This document shows, piece after piece, positions 15,758-23,909 of a DNA stretch of 41,379 nt (position 1 is the stretch's first letter; every line of letters starts with the position of its first letter). The notes beneath the pieces are model-generated. The model saw only the letters and a list, made by a program, of their open reading frames with translations. It did not search any database and was not told the DNA's origin. The translations under genes were made by a program, and so were the position numbers. This DNA comes from Rhodococcus yananensis (lineage in GTDB: Bacteria; Actinomycetota; Actinomycetes; Mycobacteriales; Mycobacteriaceae): NCBI RefSeq assembly GCF_020515525.1, contig NZ_JAIYEP010000037.1, positions 1-41,379 of the forward strand, in the 5' to 3' direction.

Positions 15758-16339
15758 ATGAGGAAAACAATCATCGGTCTCGCTGCGGCGCTCCTCGCCG
15801 CAGCGGGCTCGACGTTGGTTGCAGCACCCGCGCAGGCGGCGCCGCTGCGTCCCGTCCCGCAACTCGATGTGAGCCGCTACCTGGGCCAGTGGTACCAACT
15901 GGCCGCCAATCCGGCGCCGTTCAACCTCGATTGCGTGCGCGACACCACCGCGAACTACACGCCGATCGACGAACAGAACATCCGCGTGGAGAATTCGTGC
16001 ACCACCGTCACCGGTGAACGCCGCGGCATCGTGGGCAACGCGCGGGTCAACGACACCGCGGCACTGCACGTGTCGTTTCCCGATGTCCCGTCACAGGATT
16101 CACTCGACGGACCGAGCAACTACATCGTCGCGCACCTCGCCGACGACTACTCGTGGGCGCTGGTCGGTGACCCGAGCCGGCTCTCCGGGTTCGTGCTGTC
16201 GCGGTCCCCGGTGGTGGACGTGGCGGACTGGCAGGAGATCCGCGCGGTCGTGGAGGCGCAGGGATACAACTCGTGCTTGATGCTGACCTCGCCGACCACG
16301 GAAGGAATGCAGGAGATCAGGCCGCTCTGCACGGTGTGA
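15758..16339 (+). CDS. Secreted lipocalin-family protein
   Basis: 193 residues. A Sec signal peptide ends at A-P-A-Q-A|A-P (about residue 28). The mature protein begins with the lipocalin motif L-G-Q-W-Y-Q-L-A and has the pattern of a bacterial Blc-like eight-strand barrel (Y-S-W-A-L-V-G-D-P; F-V-L-S-R-S-P). It should bind fatty acids or other hydrophobic ligands outside the membrane. The AGAAGGGAG RBS and the 30-nt distance to the fasciclin gene indicate co-transcription, which places a lipid-binding protein under the same SigK-type promoter that opposes the lipid-modifying operon. The final Cys pairs (S-C-T-T; N-S-C-L; L-C-T-V) suggest disulfides. Confidence 0.9.
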   Translation: MRKTIIGLAAALLAAAGSTLVAAPAQAAPLRPVPQLDVSRYLGQWYQLAANPAPFNLDCVRDTTANYTPIDEQNIRVENSCTTVTGERRGIVGNARVNDTAALHVSFPDVPSQDSLDGPSNYIVAHLADDYSWALVGDPSRLSGFVLSRSPVVDVADWQEIRAVVEAQGYNSCLMLTSPTTEGMQEIRPLCTV

Positions 16340-16352
16340 ACGGAACGGACAG

Positions 16353-16377
16353 GCCGGTGACGTCAGTCGTCACCGGC
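16353..16377. terminator. Hairpin terminator between lipocalin and the SDR gene
   Basis: A perfect 9-bp stem GCCGGTGAC / GTCACCGGC with a 7-nt loop, followed by TTT on the + strand. It lies 14 nt after the lipocalin stop and overlaps the last codons of the converging SDR gene, so it probably ends the + strand transcript and may act in both directions. Confidence 0.7.
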
Positions 16378-17868
16378 TTTCCGTGCTGTCCCGGCAATGT
16401 TCTCGAGCATGCCGGCGAAGATGATTCCGTGGAACGGAAGCAGCGAGTACCAATACACCCGCCCCGCCAGGCCTTTGGGGAAGAAGATCGCGCGCTGGTG
16501 TAACCGCGCGCGATCCGTACCGCGGGATTCGAGCCGCCATTCGAGCCATGCGCCACCGGGCGCGAGCATTTCCGCACGCAACCGCAACAACTCCGGGCGG
16601 TCGATGCGCTCGACCCTCCAGAAGTCGAGGGCGTCGCCGGTGTGCAGGGTGCGTGGATTCCGCCGTCCGCGGGTCAGGCCCACCCCGCCGACGAAGCGAT
16701 CGAGCCAGCCGCGGATCGTCCACGCCAGTGGGAAGGAATACCAGCCGTTCTCGCCGCCGATGCCCTCGACGACATCCCACACCGCGTTCACGTCTGTGTC
16801 GCAGTCGAGGCTGCGCTCATCCGTGTAGACAACCTCCCCGGCCCACTCCGGATCCGACGGTAACGGGTCTGCAGGCGCGCCGACAGGCGACGCGTTCGCC
16901 CACGTGGTTTCCACTTCGCCGCGTTCGATACGCCCCAACGCCAATGCGACGGCGTCGCGATACCCGGTGAGCCCGCCGCGTGGCGGCGCGATCACTTCGT
17001 CGACATCGTGATCGTCCATCACCGCATCGTTTCCCAGCGATTCGATCAGGGTGCGGCCCAGGGACGGCGGGATCGGAGTGACCAGGCCGATCCACAGGCC
17101 GGCCAGTTTCGGTGTGAGAACCGGAAGCACCAGGATCCTGCGACGGTGCAATCCCGCCACGTCTGCGTAGACCTGCATCATCTCGCCGTACCGCAGCACA
17201 TCGGGTCCGCCGATGTCGTAGGTGCGGCTGCGCGGCAGCGGGGCGGTCGCTGCGGCAACCAGATAGTGGAGCACGTCCCGGATCGCGATCGGCTGGATCC
17301 GGTTGTTCACCCATCGGGGTGTCGTCATGACGGGCAGGCGATTGCTCAGATGCCGGATCATCTCGAATGATGCCGAACCCGAACCGATCACCACGCCCGC
17401 CTGAAGCACCAACGTGGGCACCCCGGACTCGAGCAGGATCCGGCCGACCTGTGCTCGCGACCTCAGGTGCGTCGACAACTCCGCGGACTTCGGGTGCAGG
17501 CCACCGAGATAGACGATCCTCCCGACATCTGCACTGCGCGCGGCGGAGGCGACGTGTTCGGCAGCGCGACGTTCTGCGTCGAGGAATTCGCCGCGACCAC
17601 CCATCGAATGCACCAGATAATAGACAACGTCGATATCCTGGAATGCTCGCTCGAGCGATTCGGGATCGCCGAGGTCGCCGCGTAGCACCTCCACATCGCC
17701 GGCCCATGGCACGTCGCGGAGTTTGTCGGGGTTGCGCGCGAGAACCCGCACCCGATGGCCCGCTGCGACCAGGCGAGGTGCGAGCCTGCCTCCGATGTAC
17801 CCGGTCGCCCCCGTCACGAGGATGCGCAGCGACCGACCGGGCGAGTCGACGCGACCCGTTTCGGTCAT
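16363..17868 (-). CDS. SDR-family NAD(P)-binding protein with C-terminal DUF2867
   Basis: 501 residues. The N-terminal Rossmann fold opens with I-L-V-T-G-A-T-G-Y-I-G-G-R-L (G-x-x-G-x-x-G) and runs to about residue 290 as an atypical, NmrA-like SDR without a clear Y-x-x-x-K. The C-terminal DUF2867 (about 320-500) has W-Y-S-F-P-L-A-W-T-I-R-G and L-L-P-F-H-G-I-I-F-A-G-M-L. The function is unknown. Related proteins are found in photolyase and stress gene clusters. The start overlaps the stop of the upstream epimerase by 4 nt, so it is the last gene of a phr-epimerase-SDR operon. Confidence 0.88.
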   Translation of the reverse strand: MTETGRVDSPGRSLRILVTGATGYIGGRLAPRLVAAGHRVRVLARNPDKLRDVPWAGDVEVLRGDLGDPESLERAFQDIDVVYYLVHSMGGRGEFLDAERRAAEHVASAARSADVGRIVYLGGLHPKSAELSTHLRSRAQVGRILLESGVPTLVLQAGVVIGSGSASFEMIRHLSNRLPVMTTPRWVNNRIQPIAIRDVLHYLVAAATAPLPRSRTYDIGGPDVLRYGEMMQVYADVAGLHRRRILVLPVLTPKLAGLWIGLVTPIPPSLGRTLIESLGNDAVMDDHDVDEVIAPPRGGLTGYRDAVALALGRIERGEVETTWANASPVGAPADPLPSDPEWAGEVVYTDERSLDCDTDVNAVWDVVEGIGGENGWYSFPLAWTIRGWLDRFVGGVGLTRGRRNPRTLHTGDALDFWRVERIDRPELLRLRAEMLAPGGAWLEWRLESRGTDRARLHQRAIFFPKGLAGRVYWYSLLPFHGIIFAGMLENIAGTARKAGDD

Positions 17869-19217
17869 GACGCCGCCAGCAGGTGGCGCAGGCAGTCCTC
17901 GAGGGAAGCCCTCCGGAATGTGTGCCCGGCATCGAGCAGACGCCGGGGCACGACGTACTGGTCGGCGGTCGCCAGTTCGCGGGCACCTTGCTCACCGAGC
18001 AGCAACTTCGGGCCGAAGCCCGGGACCGGCACCAACGCAGGCCGATGCAATACATCCGCCAGAACTCGCGTGTATTCCTCGTTTCGGACAGGCTCCGGCG
18101 CAACGGCATTGACAGGTCCCGACAACGCCGGGTCGTAGAGCGCGCGATGGTAGACGTCGAGCAGGTCGTCGAGATCGATCCACGACAACCACTGCCTTCC
18201 GCTGCCGAGGCGCCCACCGAGACCCGCGGTGAACAGGGGCCGCATCAGCTGCAGAGTGCCGCCGCGCGGGGTCTGCACCACCCCGGTACGCACATTGACC
18301 ACGCGCAGTCCTGCGTCGGCGGCGGGTGCGGTGGCAGCCTCCCAGTCGGTCACCACATCGGTGAGGAAACCTCCTCCACCCGAGGAGTGCTCGTCGAGTG
18401 GTTCGTCCCCTCGGTTGTAGCCGTACAGACCGATCGCCGATGCACACACGAACGTTGCCGGCCCGTTCGCGGTACTGGCCGCGCGCTCGGCGAGCCGCCT
18501 CGTCGGTTCGATGCGGCTCTCGCGTATCGCGGCCTTGTGGGAGTCGGTGAACCGTCCGGCGATCGACGCGCCTGCGAGGTGGACGACGGCGTCGACGCCC
18601 TCGAACAGGTCGGCGGCAGGCGACTCGGGATCCCAACGTCGCTCGTCGTCGCCGCGCGCCGTTCGCCGCACCAGGTGGATCACGCGGTAGCCGCCGGTAC
18701 TCAGGAACGCGGTCAGTGCAGTGCCGACGAGCCCGCTCGTGCCGGACACCGCGACGGTGGCGGGCCGCACTCCCTGCTCGCGCGCCCAGCGGTGGCTTGC
18801 GAGGTCTTCGGCGAGCTGACGGTGCCGGTAGCGGAAGGTCTGCAGCAGCAGACGTTCCGGGATCGGGGTGTCGACGCGATCGGTCACACGGGTGCGGTGG
18901 CCGTCGACTTCCTCGAATCGGTGTTCGTGGCGCCACGAGCCGACAAGCCCCGCCGGTAGCGACATCACCCCCTTGCGGCCGAGTTCGTCGACGAAGCGAG
19001 CCGGCGGATCGTAGGCATCGCGTTGGTGGTCCGCTACCCAGCGCAAGCCCCCGGGTAGCCCGAGGACGGCACGTCCGTCCGCGAGGGATCCGGCCTCGGA
19101 GACGACGTTCATCGGCTGCCACGGCGGCAGCAGGCGATGGATCGCGCCGCGCCGGGAGTGCCAGCCGAAGACGTCGTTGCGGGTCGCGTCGACGACGCTG
19201 CTGTACTCGATTCCCAT
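17865..19217 (-). CDS. TIGR01777-family epimerase with N-terminal SRPBCC domain
   Basis: 450 residues from the ATG of M-G-I-E-Y-S-S-V-V. Residues 1-145 form an SRPBCC/START-like ligand-binding domain (W-Q-P-M-N-V-V; W-R-H-E-H-R-F). From about 150 a Rossmann domain starts with V-A-V-S-G-T-S-G-L-V-G-T-A-L and carries the family block V-V-H-L-A-G-A-S-I-A-G-R-F-T and the DUF1731 C-terminus. Proteins of this type are annotated as SulA/YfcH-like nucleoside-diphosphate-sugar epimerases, but the substrate is unknown. The gene lies 62 nt downstream of the photolyase and is likely in the same transcript. Confidence 0.9.
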   Translation of the reverse strand: MGIEYSSVVDATRNDVFGWHSRRGAIHRLLPPWQPMNVVSEAGSLADGRAVLGLPGGLRWVADHQRDAYDPPARFVDELGRKGVMSLPAGLVGSWRHEHRFEEVDGHRTRVTDRVDTPIPERLLLQTFRYRHRQLAEDLASHRWAREQGVRPATVAVSGTSGLVGTALTAFLSTGGYRVIHLVRRTARGDDERRWDPESPAADLFEGVDAVVHLAGASIAGRFTDSHKAAIRESRIEPTRRLAERAASTANGPATFVCASAIGLYGYNRGDEPLDEHSSGGGGFLTDVVTDWEAATAPAADAGLRVVNVRTGVVQTPRGGTLQLMRPLFTAGLGGRLGSGRQWLSWIDLDDLLDVYHRALYDPALSGPVNAVAPEPVRNEEYTRVLADVLHRPALVPVPGFGPKLLLGEQGARELATADQYVVPRRLLDAGHTFRRASLEDCLRHLLAAS

Positions 19218-19279
19218 CGTGCCTCCGTGGATCGTGTTCCGCCTGTGTTCCATTCGGAGCCGGTCGCTCGGCGGATGGT

Positions 19280-20629
19280 TCAGTCTCGGGCGGAGATCTC
19301 TCCGTATCGTGCCAACGCCACCTGTCGTTCGTGGGCATGATCGACCATCGGCTCGGGATATCCGGGCGGAGGGCCGTCCGGCAGCCGATGGACACTTTTA
19401 CCCGTGATGTCGCCCAACTCGGGTACCCAGCGGCGCACGTAGTCACCCTTCGGATCGAACTTCTCGCCCTGTGAGGTCGGGTTGAAGACGCGGAAATAGG
19501 GTGCGGCATCGGTGCCGCAGCCGGCCGTCCACTGCCATCCGTGCTGGTTGGATGCGAGATCGCCGTCCACGAGGTGTGTCATGAAGTGCTTCGCGCCCCA
19601 CCACCACGGCAGGTGCAGATCCTTGGTGAGGAACGACGCGACGATCATCCGGAGCCGATTGTGTATCCAGCCTTCGGCGAGTAGTTGCCGCATTCCTGCG
19701 TCGACGATCGGGAATCCGGTGCGGCCCTGCTGCCACGTGGCGAAGGCACGCTCGGCGTCCGGTCCTGTGTCGTAGCGGATGCTCTCGAACCGGGGGTTGT
19801 AGTTGCGGTATGCGGTGTCGGGGCGGTGGTGGAGGACGTCGGCGTAGAAGTCGCGCCAGCACAGTTCGCTGCGGAAGGTCACGGCGCCGGGGTCCGAACG
19901 GCCGCGCAGATCGTGGAGCAGGGTGCGCGGGTGCAGGCACCCGAATTTGAGGGCGGCGGACAGTCGGCTCGTGCCGTCGAGATCGGGCCGGTCGCGGTCG
20001 GTGTCGTATCTTTCGAGCTCGTCGTCGCGGAACTCCCGCCAGCGACGCAGTGCAGCCTGCTCACCGGCCGGGGGCAGCATGATGTCGGTGTCGTCGTCCG
20101 GGATGTCGACGCGCAGGTCCGTCCCGTCCGGATCCAGCCACGACACGGTGGAGACGTCGGTGGTCGCGGGGGACCGCCACCCGTGGTCGAGCCAGGCGCG
20201 CCGGAACGGGGTGAACACCCGATACGGTGTGCCGTCGTTCTTGAGGACGCGACCGGGTGAGACGGCGTAGGGCGAGCCGGTCCGGACCAGCGGCACCTCA
20301 CCGAGCGCGGTCTCGACCGCTCGGTCGCGGCGCGACCCGTACGGCGCGTGATCGGCACTGATGTGCACGGCACCCGCATCGAACTCGCGGGCGATCTTCG
20401 GTACCACGGTGGCGGGGTCGCCGTGGGCGACCAGCAACCGCCCGCCGAGGTCGTCGTCGAGAGCGCGCAGACAGCGCAGCAGAAAAGTGTGGCGGGGCCC
20501 GGTGGCAGCGAACGTGTCGTCGAGCACGAACAGCGCGACCACATGGTCGGCGTCGGCGGCGCTCGACAGGGTGGGCAGATCGCTCAGCCGCAGATCGCGG
20601 CGGAACCAGACGACTTCGGTGGTACTCAC
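19280..20629 (-). CDS. phr: Deoxyribodipyrimidine photolyase (class I)
   Basis: 449 residues from a GTG (M-S-T-T-E-V-V-W-F-R-R-D-L-R). I chose it because the longer frame reads antisense through the S4 gene. The N-terminal alpha/beta antenna domain covers about 1-125. The FAD-binding helical domain includes E-L-C-W-R-D-F-Y-A-D, G-F-P-I-V-D-A-G-M-R-Q-L, W-I-H-N-R-L-R-M-I-V-A-S-F-L and the D-G-D-L-A-S-N-Q-H-G-W-Q-W motif that contacts flavin and substrate. The enzyme repairs UV pyrimidine dimers with light. Its neighbourhood of SigK lipid-modifying genes mirrors photo-oxidative stress regulons in other phyla. An upstream CCATCC (20656-20651, minus) lacks a matching -10. Confidence 0.94.
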   Translation of the reverse strand: MSTTEVVWFRRDLRLSDLPTLSSAADADHVVALFVLDDTFAATGPRHTFLLRCLRALDDDLGGRLLVAHGDPATVVPKIAREFDAGAVHISADHAPYGSRRDRAVETALGEVPLVRTGSPYAVSPGRVLKNDGTPYRVFTPFRRAWLDHGWRSPATTDVSTVSWLDPDGTDLRVDIPDDDTDIMLPPAGEQAALRRWREFRDDELERYDTDRDRPDLDGTSRLSAALKFGCLHPRTLLHDLRGRSDPGAVTFRSELCWRDFYADVLHHRPDTAYRNYNPRFESIRYDTGPDAERAFATWQQGRTGFPIVDAGMRQLLAEGWIHNRLRMIVASFLTKDLHLPWWWGAKHFMTHLVDGDLASNQHGWQWTAGCGTDAAPYFRVFNPTSQGEKFDPKGDYVRRWVPELGDITGKSVHRLPDGPPPGYPEPMVDHAHERQVALARYGEISARD

Positions 20630-20662
20630 CCGTCCAGTGTGCGTGGAGGGGGATGGGTGACA

Positions 20663-20896
20663 ATGGCGAACATGGCCGATGCGTTCGAAGTTCCCATCCG
20701 TGACGACACGATCAGGCTCGGCCAGTTCCTGAAACTGGCGAGCCTGATCGAATCCGGCGCCGAGGCCAAAGAGGTGATCGCCGACGGTCTCGTCTCGGTC
20801 AACGGTGAGATCGAGGTGCGCAGAGGCAGGCAGTTGCACACCGGTGATGTCGTCGAGATCGGTGGAGTGAGCGCGCGGGTGGCCCGCGACGCGTGA
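20663..20896 (+). CDS. S4-domain RNA-binding protein
   Basis: 77 residues. The ATG at 20663 is chosen because GGAGGGGGA lies at the right distance. Nearly the whole protein is one S4 domain: I-R-L-G-Q-F-L-K-L-A-S-L-I-E-S-G-A-E-A-K, then G-L-V-S-V-N-G-E-I-E-V-R-R-G and the closing G-D-V-V-E-I. It matches the YbcJ/RqcP-like family of single S4 proteins that bind structured rRNA or tRNA. It is divergent from the photolyase gene with a 33-bp gap, so the two start sites and any promoters overlap. Confidence 0.88.
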   Translation: MANMADAFEVPIRDDTIRLGQFLKLASLIESGAEAKEVIADGLVSVNGEIEVRRGRQLHTGDVVEIGGVSARVARDA

Positions 20897-20900
20897 ACGG

Positions 20901-21389
20901 TCAGTCTGCCGCGCGGACTACCACGCCGTCATGATCGCTGTAGACGATCTCGCCCGGGTTGAACGTCACCCCGCCGATCTCGACCGGCACGTTCTTCTCG
21001 CCCGATCCGGTCTGGGTGCTCTTGCGCGGGTTGGTGCCCAGCGCTTTGACGCCGATGTCGAGGGTGCGCAGGATTGCGGAGTCGCGCACGGCACCGTTGA
21101 TGATCACACCGGACCAGCCGTTGTCGACGCCGCGTCCGGCGATGATGTCGCCCACGAGGGCGGTATGGATGCTCGCGTCGCCGTCCACCACCAGGACACC
21201 GCCGTTGCCCGGCTCGGACAGCGTCTGCTTGACCAGCAGATTGTCCTGGAAGCAGCGGATGGTGGTGATCGGGCCGACGAATTCGGTGCGCCCACCGAAC
21301 TGGATGAACTGGGTGTCGCAGCTGCGGATGTCGGGTCCGATCTCGTCGGCGAGGTCGGCGGTCGCGGTGAATTCGATGGCGTCGGTCAT
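20901..21389 (-). CDS. rraA: RraA-family protein (RNase E inhibitor / HMG aldolase family)
   Basis: 162 residues, full length for the family. The core reads [21 protein letters not shown], then A-L-V-G-D-I-I-A and [13 protein letters not shown], the typical RraA/MenG signature. Members either bind and inhibit RNase E or act as 4-hydroxy-4-methyl-2-oxoglutarate/oxaloacetate aldolases. The G-D-x-x-A and N-G-x-x-R-D residues needed for the metal-dependent aldolase are present. It converges on the S4 gene with 4 nt between stops. Confidence 0.92.
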   Translation of the reverse strand: MTDAIEFTATADLADEIGPDIRSCDTQFIQFGGRTEFVGPITTIRCFQDNLLVKQTLSEPGNGGVLVVDGDASIHTALVGDIIAGRGVDNGWSGVIINGAVRDSAILRTLDIGVKALGTNPRKSTQTGSGEKNVPVEIGGVTFNPGEIVYSDHDGVVVRAAD

Positions 21390-21495
21390 GATGCAGAGGA
21401 TAAGCCGTGGCGGGCCGCTCTTTCACCTGCGGTGACGAGCACCACCCGTGCCGTCGACCGGGTGAATGTCCGAATCGGAAACGGGTAGATTCTTT

Positions 21496-21523
21496 GTATC
21501 CTTATTTCGAATCGAACCGATAC
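21496..21523. promoter_or_regulatory. Inverted repeat upstream of the GntR-family gene
   Basis: GTATC (21496-21500) and GATAC (21519-21523) flank the 11-bp palindrome TTCGA-A-TCGAA (21506-21516), 11 nt before the ATG at 21535. The position and A/T-rich context suggest an autoregulatory operator over the promoter. Confidence 0.45.
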
Positions 21524-21534
21524 AGGACGGTGAC

Positions 21535-22284
21535 ATGCCTCTCGACGCCCGCTCGACGACCGTTCGGGTGCCCAAGGCCGGCGAACTGATCGCCGCCAGT
21601 CTGCGTCGTCAGATCATCACGGGAGAGCTCGAAGCGGGCGAGCCGCTGCCCAACGAGGCAGCGCTCATGGATCACTTCGGGGTGTCGCGGCCGACGCTGC
21701 GCGAGGCCTTCCGCATCCTCGAATCCGAAGGGGTCATCACCGTGCTGCGCGGTGCGCGCGGTGGTGCCCGGGTGCAGGCACCGGACGGGTCGACCGCCGC
21801 CCGGTACACGGGACTGCTCCTGCAGTACCGGGGGGTCGCGCTGGCCGACGTGTATCGGGCCCGCACCGAACTCGAGGTCGCGGCGGTGGGGTCGATCGCT
21901 GCCGACCCCGACGGCCGCGTCGACCGTCTCCACGAGGTCGTCGAGAGCGGCGAGGCATTGTTCGACGATCCGCGTGCCTTCGCGTCGTACACCACCGAGG
22001 TGGCACGGGTGATCATGGAACTCGGCGGCAACGAGACCCTGGCGATCCTCGCGAGCATGCTGCTCGACATCATGGAGGCGCACAACGCGCTGTTCCTGTC
22101 CACCCGCACCGAGGCCGAGCGACCGGGTGCCGCCGTCGCGCTGCGCGCCAACCGCAAGCTCGTACAGCTGCTGCGATCCGGGGAACCCGGCGCGGCCGAG
22201 ACATTCTGGCGCCGACACCTGGACAGTGTCGAGCGGTACATGACCGGCGATTCCGAGACGACGCTGATCGAGGTGCTGTCCTGA
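21535..22284 (+). CDS. FadR/GntR-family transcriptional regulator
   Basis: 249 residues from the ATG preceded by AGGACGG. The N-terminal winged helix (about 10-75) shows A-G-E-P-L-P-N-E-A-A-L-M-D-H-F-G-V-S-R-P-T-L-R-E-A-F-R-I-L, the GntR signature. The all-helical FCD-like effector domain follows, with Y-R-A-R-T-E-L-E and W-R-R-H-L-D-S-V-E-R-Y. The likely ligands are small carboxylates or acyl-CoA, but the target genes are not evident from context. The neighbouring rraA is divergent and the stop touches the convergent NRAMP gene. The operator candidate lies immediately upstream. Confidence 0.9.
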   Translation: MPLDARSTTVRVPKAGELIAASLRRQIITGELEAGEPLPNEAALMDHFGVSRPTLREAFRILESEGVITVLRGARGGARVQAPDGSTAARYTGLLLQYRGVALADVYRARTELEVAAVGSIAADPDGRVDRLHEVVESGEALFDDPRAFASYTTEVARVIMELGGNETLAILASMLLDIMEAHNALFLSTRTEAERPGAAVALRANRKLVQLLRSGEPGAAETFWRRHLDSVERYMTGDSETTLIEVLS

Positions 22285-22285
22285 G

Positions 22286-23515
22286 TCAGCCCGCCCCGGT
22301 GACCGTCAACCACACCAAGGCGATGTTGAGGGCGACGATGAGCGCGGCCGTCGACCACGCCGCGACCGTGATCACCGTGGCGTTGCGTTGGGCGCCCATC
22401 ACCGCGGAATCGGACGTCAGCCGCACCAGCGGCACGATCGCGAACGGGATGCACATGCTCAGCACCACCTGACTGAGCACCAGCGCGAACGTCGGTTCCA
22501 CTCCGACGGCGAGCAGGATCAGCGCCGGGATCATCACCACCACGCGACGCACGAACGGGCGGACCCGCACGTGCAGCAGTCCCGCCATGATCTCCGCGCC
22601 CGCGGCCGACCCGACCGCGGTCGACGCCAACCCGGACGCGAGCAACCCCACGGCGAACACACCGGCCACGGTCGGGCCGAGCGCACCCGCGATCGCGGCG
22701 TGTGCGCCCTCGATGGTGTCGGTCCCCGGGGTGTCGCGCAGCGCGGACGCGGCGAGCAGCAGCATCCCGATGTTGACGCTGCCGGCGACCGCGAGCCCAC
22801 CGGCGACGTCCCAGCGCGTCGCCCGCATCACCCGGTCCAGATGCGGGCCGGGCGGCACCCGACCGTGCCTGCCGCGGGCGAGCGCCGAATGCAGGTAGAT
22901 CGCGTGCGGCATCACCGTCGCACCGAGCATGGATGCGGCGAGCAGGACGGTGTCGGCCCCGGCGAACCGTGGCACGAGCCCTGCGGCGGCGTCGCCCGCG
23001 GCGATGTCGGTGAACAACAATCCGCACAGGAATCCGACGGTGATGATCGCCAGCATCGACACCACCACGAACTCGAATGTGCGTTGACCGCGTCGGTTGT
23101 GCACCGACAGGATCAGCATCGACACGACACCGGTGATGAGACCACCCAGGAACAGTGGCAGTCCGAACAGCAGGTGCAGGGCGAGCGCACCGCCGATGAC
23201 CTCGGCGACGTCCGTGGCGATCGCCATGACCTCCGCCTGCACCCAGAATGCGCGTCGCGTCGGGGTGCGCATCCGGTCGCCGAGCAGTTCCGGCAGCGAC
23301 CGGCCGGTGACGACTCCGAGTTTCGCCGACAGGTACTGCACGAGGATCGCCATCGTGTTGGCGACCACCAGCACCCACAGCAGCAGATAGCCGTACCGGG
23401 CTCCGGCGGTGAGATTCGCGGCGACGTTGCCGGGGTCGACGTAGGCGACGGCGGCGACGAACGCCGGTCCGAGGAGCGTCGCCAGACGCGGCCCGGACGA
23501 CTGTGTCCGCGTCAC
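22286..23515 (-). CDS. mntH: NRAMP-family divalent metal (Mn/Fe) transporter
   Basis: 409 residues from a GTG overlapping the upstream stop (GTGA). It begins after a short tail with G-P-A-F-V-A-A-V-A-Y-V-D-P-G-N-V-A-A-N, the NRAMP TM1 DPGN metal-binding motif. The TM6 M-P-H motif is present in G-A-T-V-M-P-H-A-I-Y-L-H-S-A-L. About eleven hydrophobic helices can be counted. It imports Mn2+ or Fe2+ with protons at the cytoplasmic membrane. No metal-responsive regulator lies next to it, and no MntR/IdeR-like box was recognised upstream of this cluster. Confidence 0.94.
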   Translation of the reverse strand: MTRTQSSGPRLATLLGPAFVAAVAYVDPGNVAANLTAGARYGYLLLWVLVVANTMAILVQYLSAKLGVVTGRSLPELLGDRMRTPTRRAFWVQAEVMAIATDVAEVIGGALALHLLFGLPLFLGGLITGVVSMLILSVHNRRGQRTFEFVVVSMLAIITVGFLCGLLFTDIAAGDAAAGLVPRFAGADTVLLAASMLGATVMPHAIYLHSALARGRHGRVPPGPHLDRVMRATRWDVAGGLAVAGSVNIGMLLLAASALRDTPGTDTIEGAHAAIAGALGPTVAGVFAVGLLASGLASTAVGSAAGAEIMAGLLHVRVRPFVRRVVVMIPALILLAVGVEPTFALVLSQVVLSMCIPFAIVPLVRLTSDSAVMGAQRNATVITVAAWSTAALIVALNIALVWLTVTGAG

Positions 23516-23892
23516 ACGGCGCGTCCGAAGCGGCGCTCGTAGTCGAGGCGCTCGCGTTCGGCGCGGACCCGCGCCTTCGCCCCCAGCAAGGTGGGATCGA
23601 TCCCGTGCTGCTCGAGGCGGTGACGCTGCCAGATCGGCATGAGTGCGACCGCGAAATAGATCAGCGGCAGCAGCAGGAGCAGCATCATCGCCAGTGGAAT
23701 CCACACGGGTCCGGGGATGAGCAGGAACAGCATCAGGAACGGGATGATCGGCGTGATCCACCGCACGAGGTAGCGGCGCGACGCGCCCGGACCGAGAATG
23801 TCGTCGCGAACCCAGTCGCGCATCTCGACGGGCAGGCTCCGGCCGAAGAAGTAGGACACTCTCTCGACCGGGCCGGGCGTCGTGCTGCTCAT
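23512..23892 (-). CDS. DUF5313-like small membrane protein
   Basis: 126 residues from the internal ATG (M-S-S-T-T-P-G-P-V-E-R). The seven residues upstream are not needed and lack an RBS. It has a conserved start R-V-S-Y-F-F-G-R-S-L-P, a paired hydrophobic stretch (about 45-90: I-P-F-L-M-L-F-L-L-I-P-G-P and L-A-M-M-L-L-L-L-L-P) and an amphipathic, Arg-rich C-terminus (R-A-E-R-E-R-L-D-Y-E-R-R-F). It matches actinobacterial DUF5313 proteins of unknown function. It sits between fadD (17 nt) and mntH (overlap), suggesting one transcript. Confidence 0.8.
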   Translation of the reverse strand: MSSTTPGPVERVSYFFGRSLPVEMRDWVRDDILGPGASRRYLVRWITPIIPFLMLFLLIPGPVWIPLAMMLLLLLPLIYFAVALMPIWQRHRLEQHGIDPTLLGAKARVRAERERLDYERRFGRAV

Positions 23893-23909
23893 GCCCTCAG
23901 AATAGGGCC

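Noticed and set aside
20630-20656. A third SigK promoter in front of the photolyase
   Set aside because: Only the CCATCC half is present. At the right distance the -10 reads GGACGG, which does not match.
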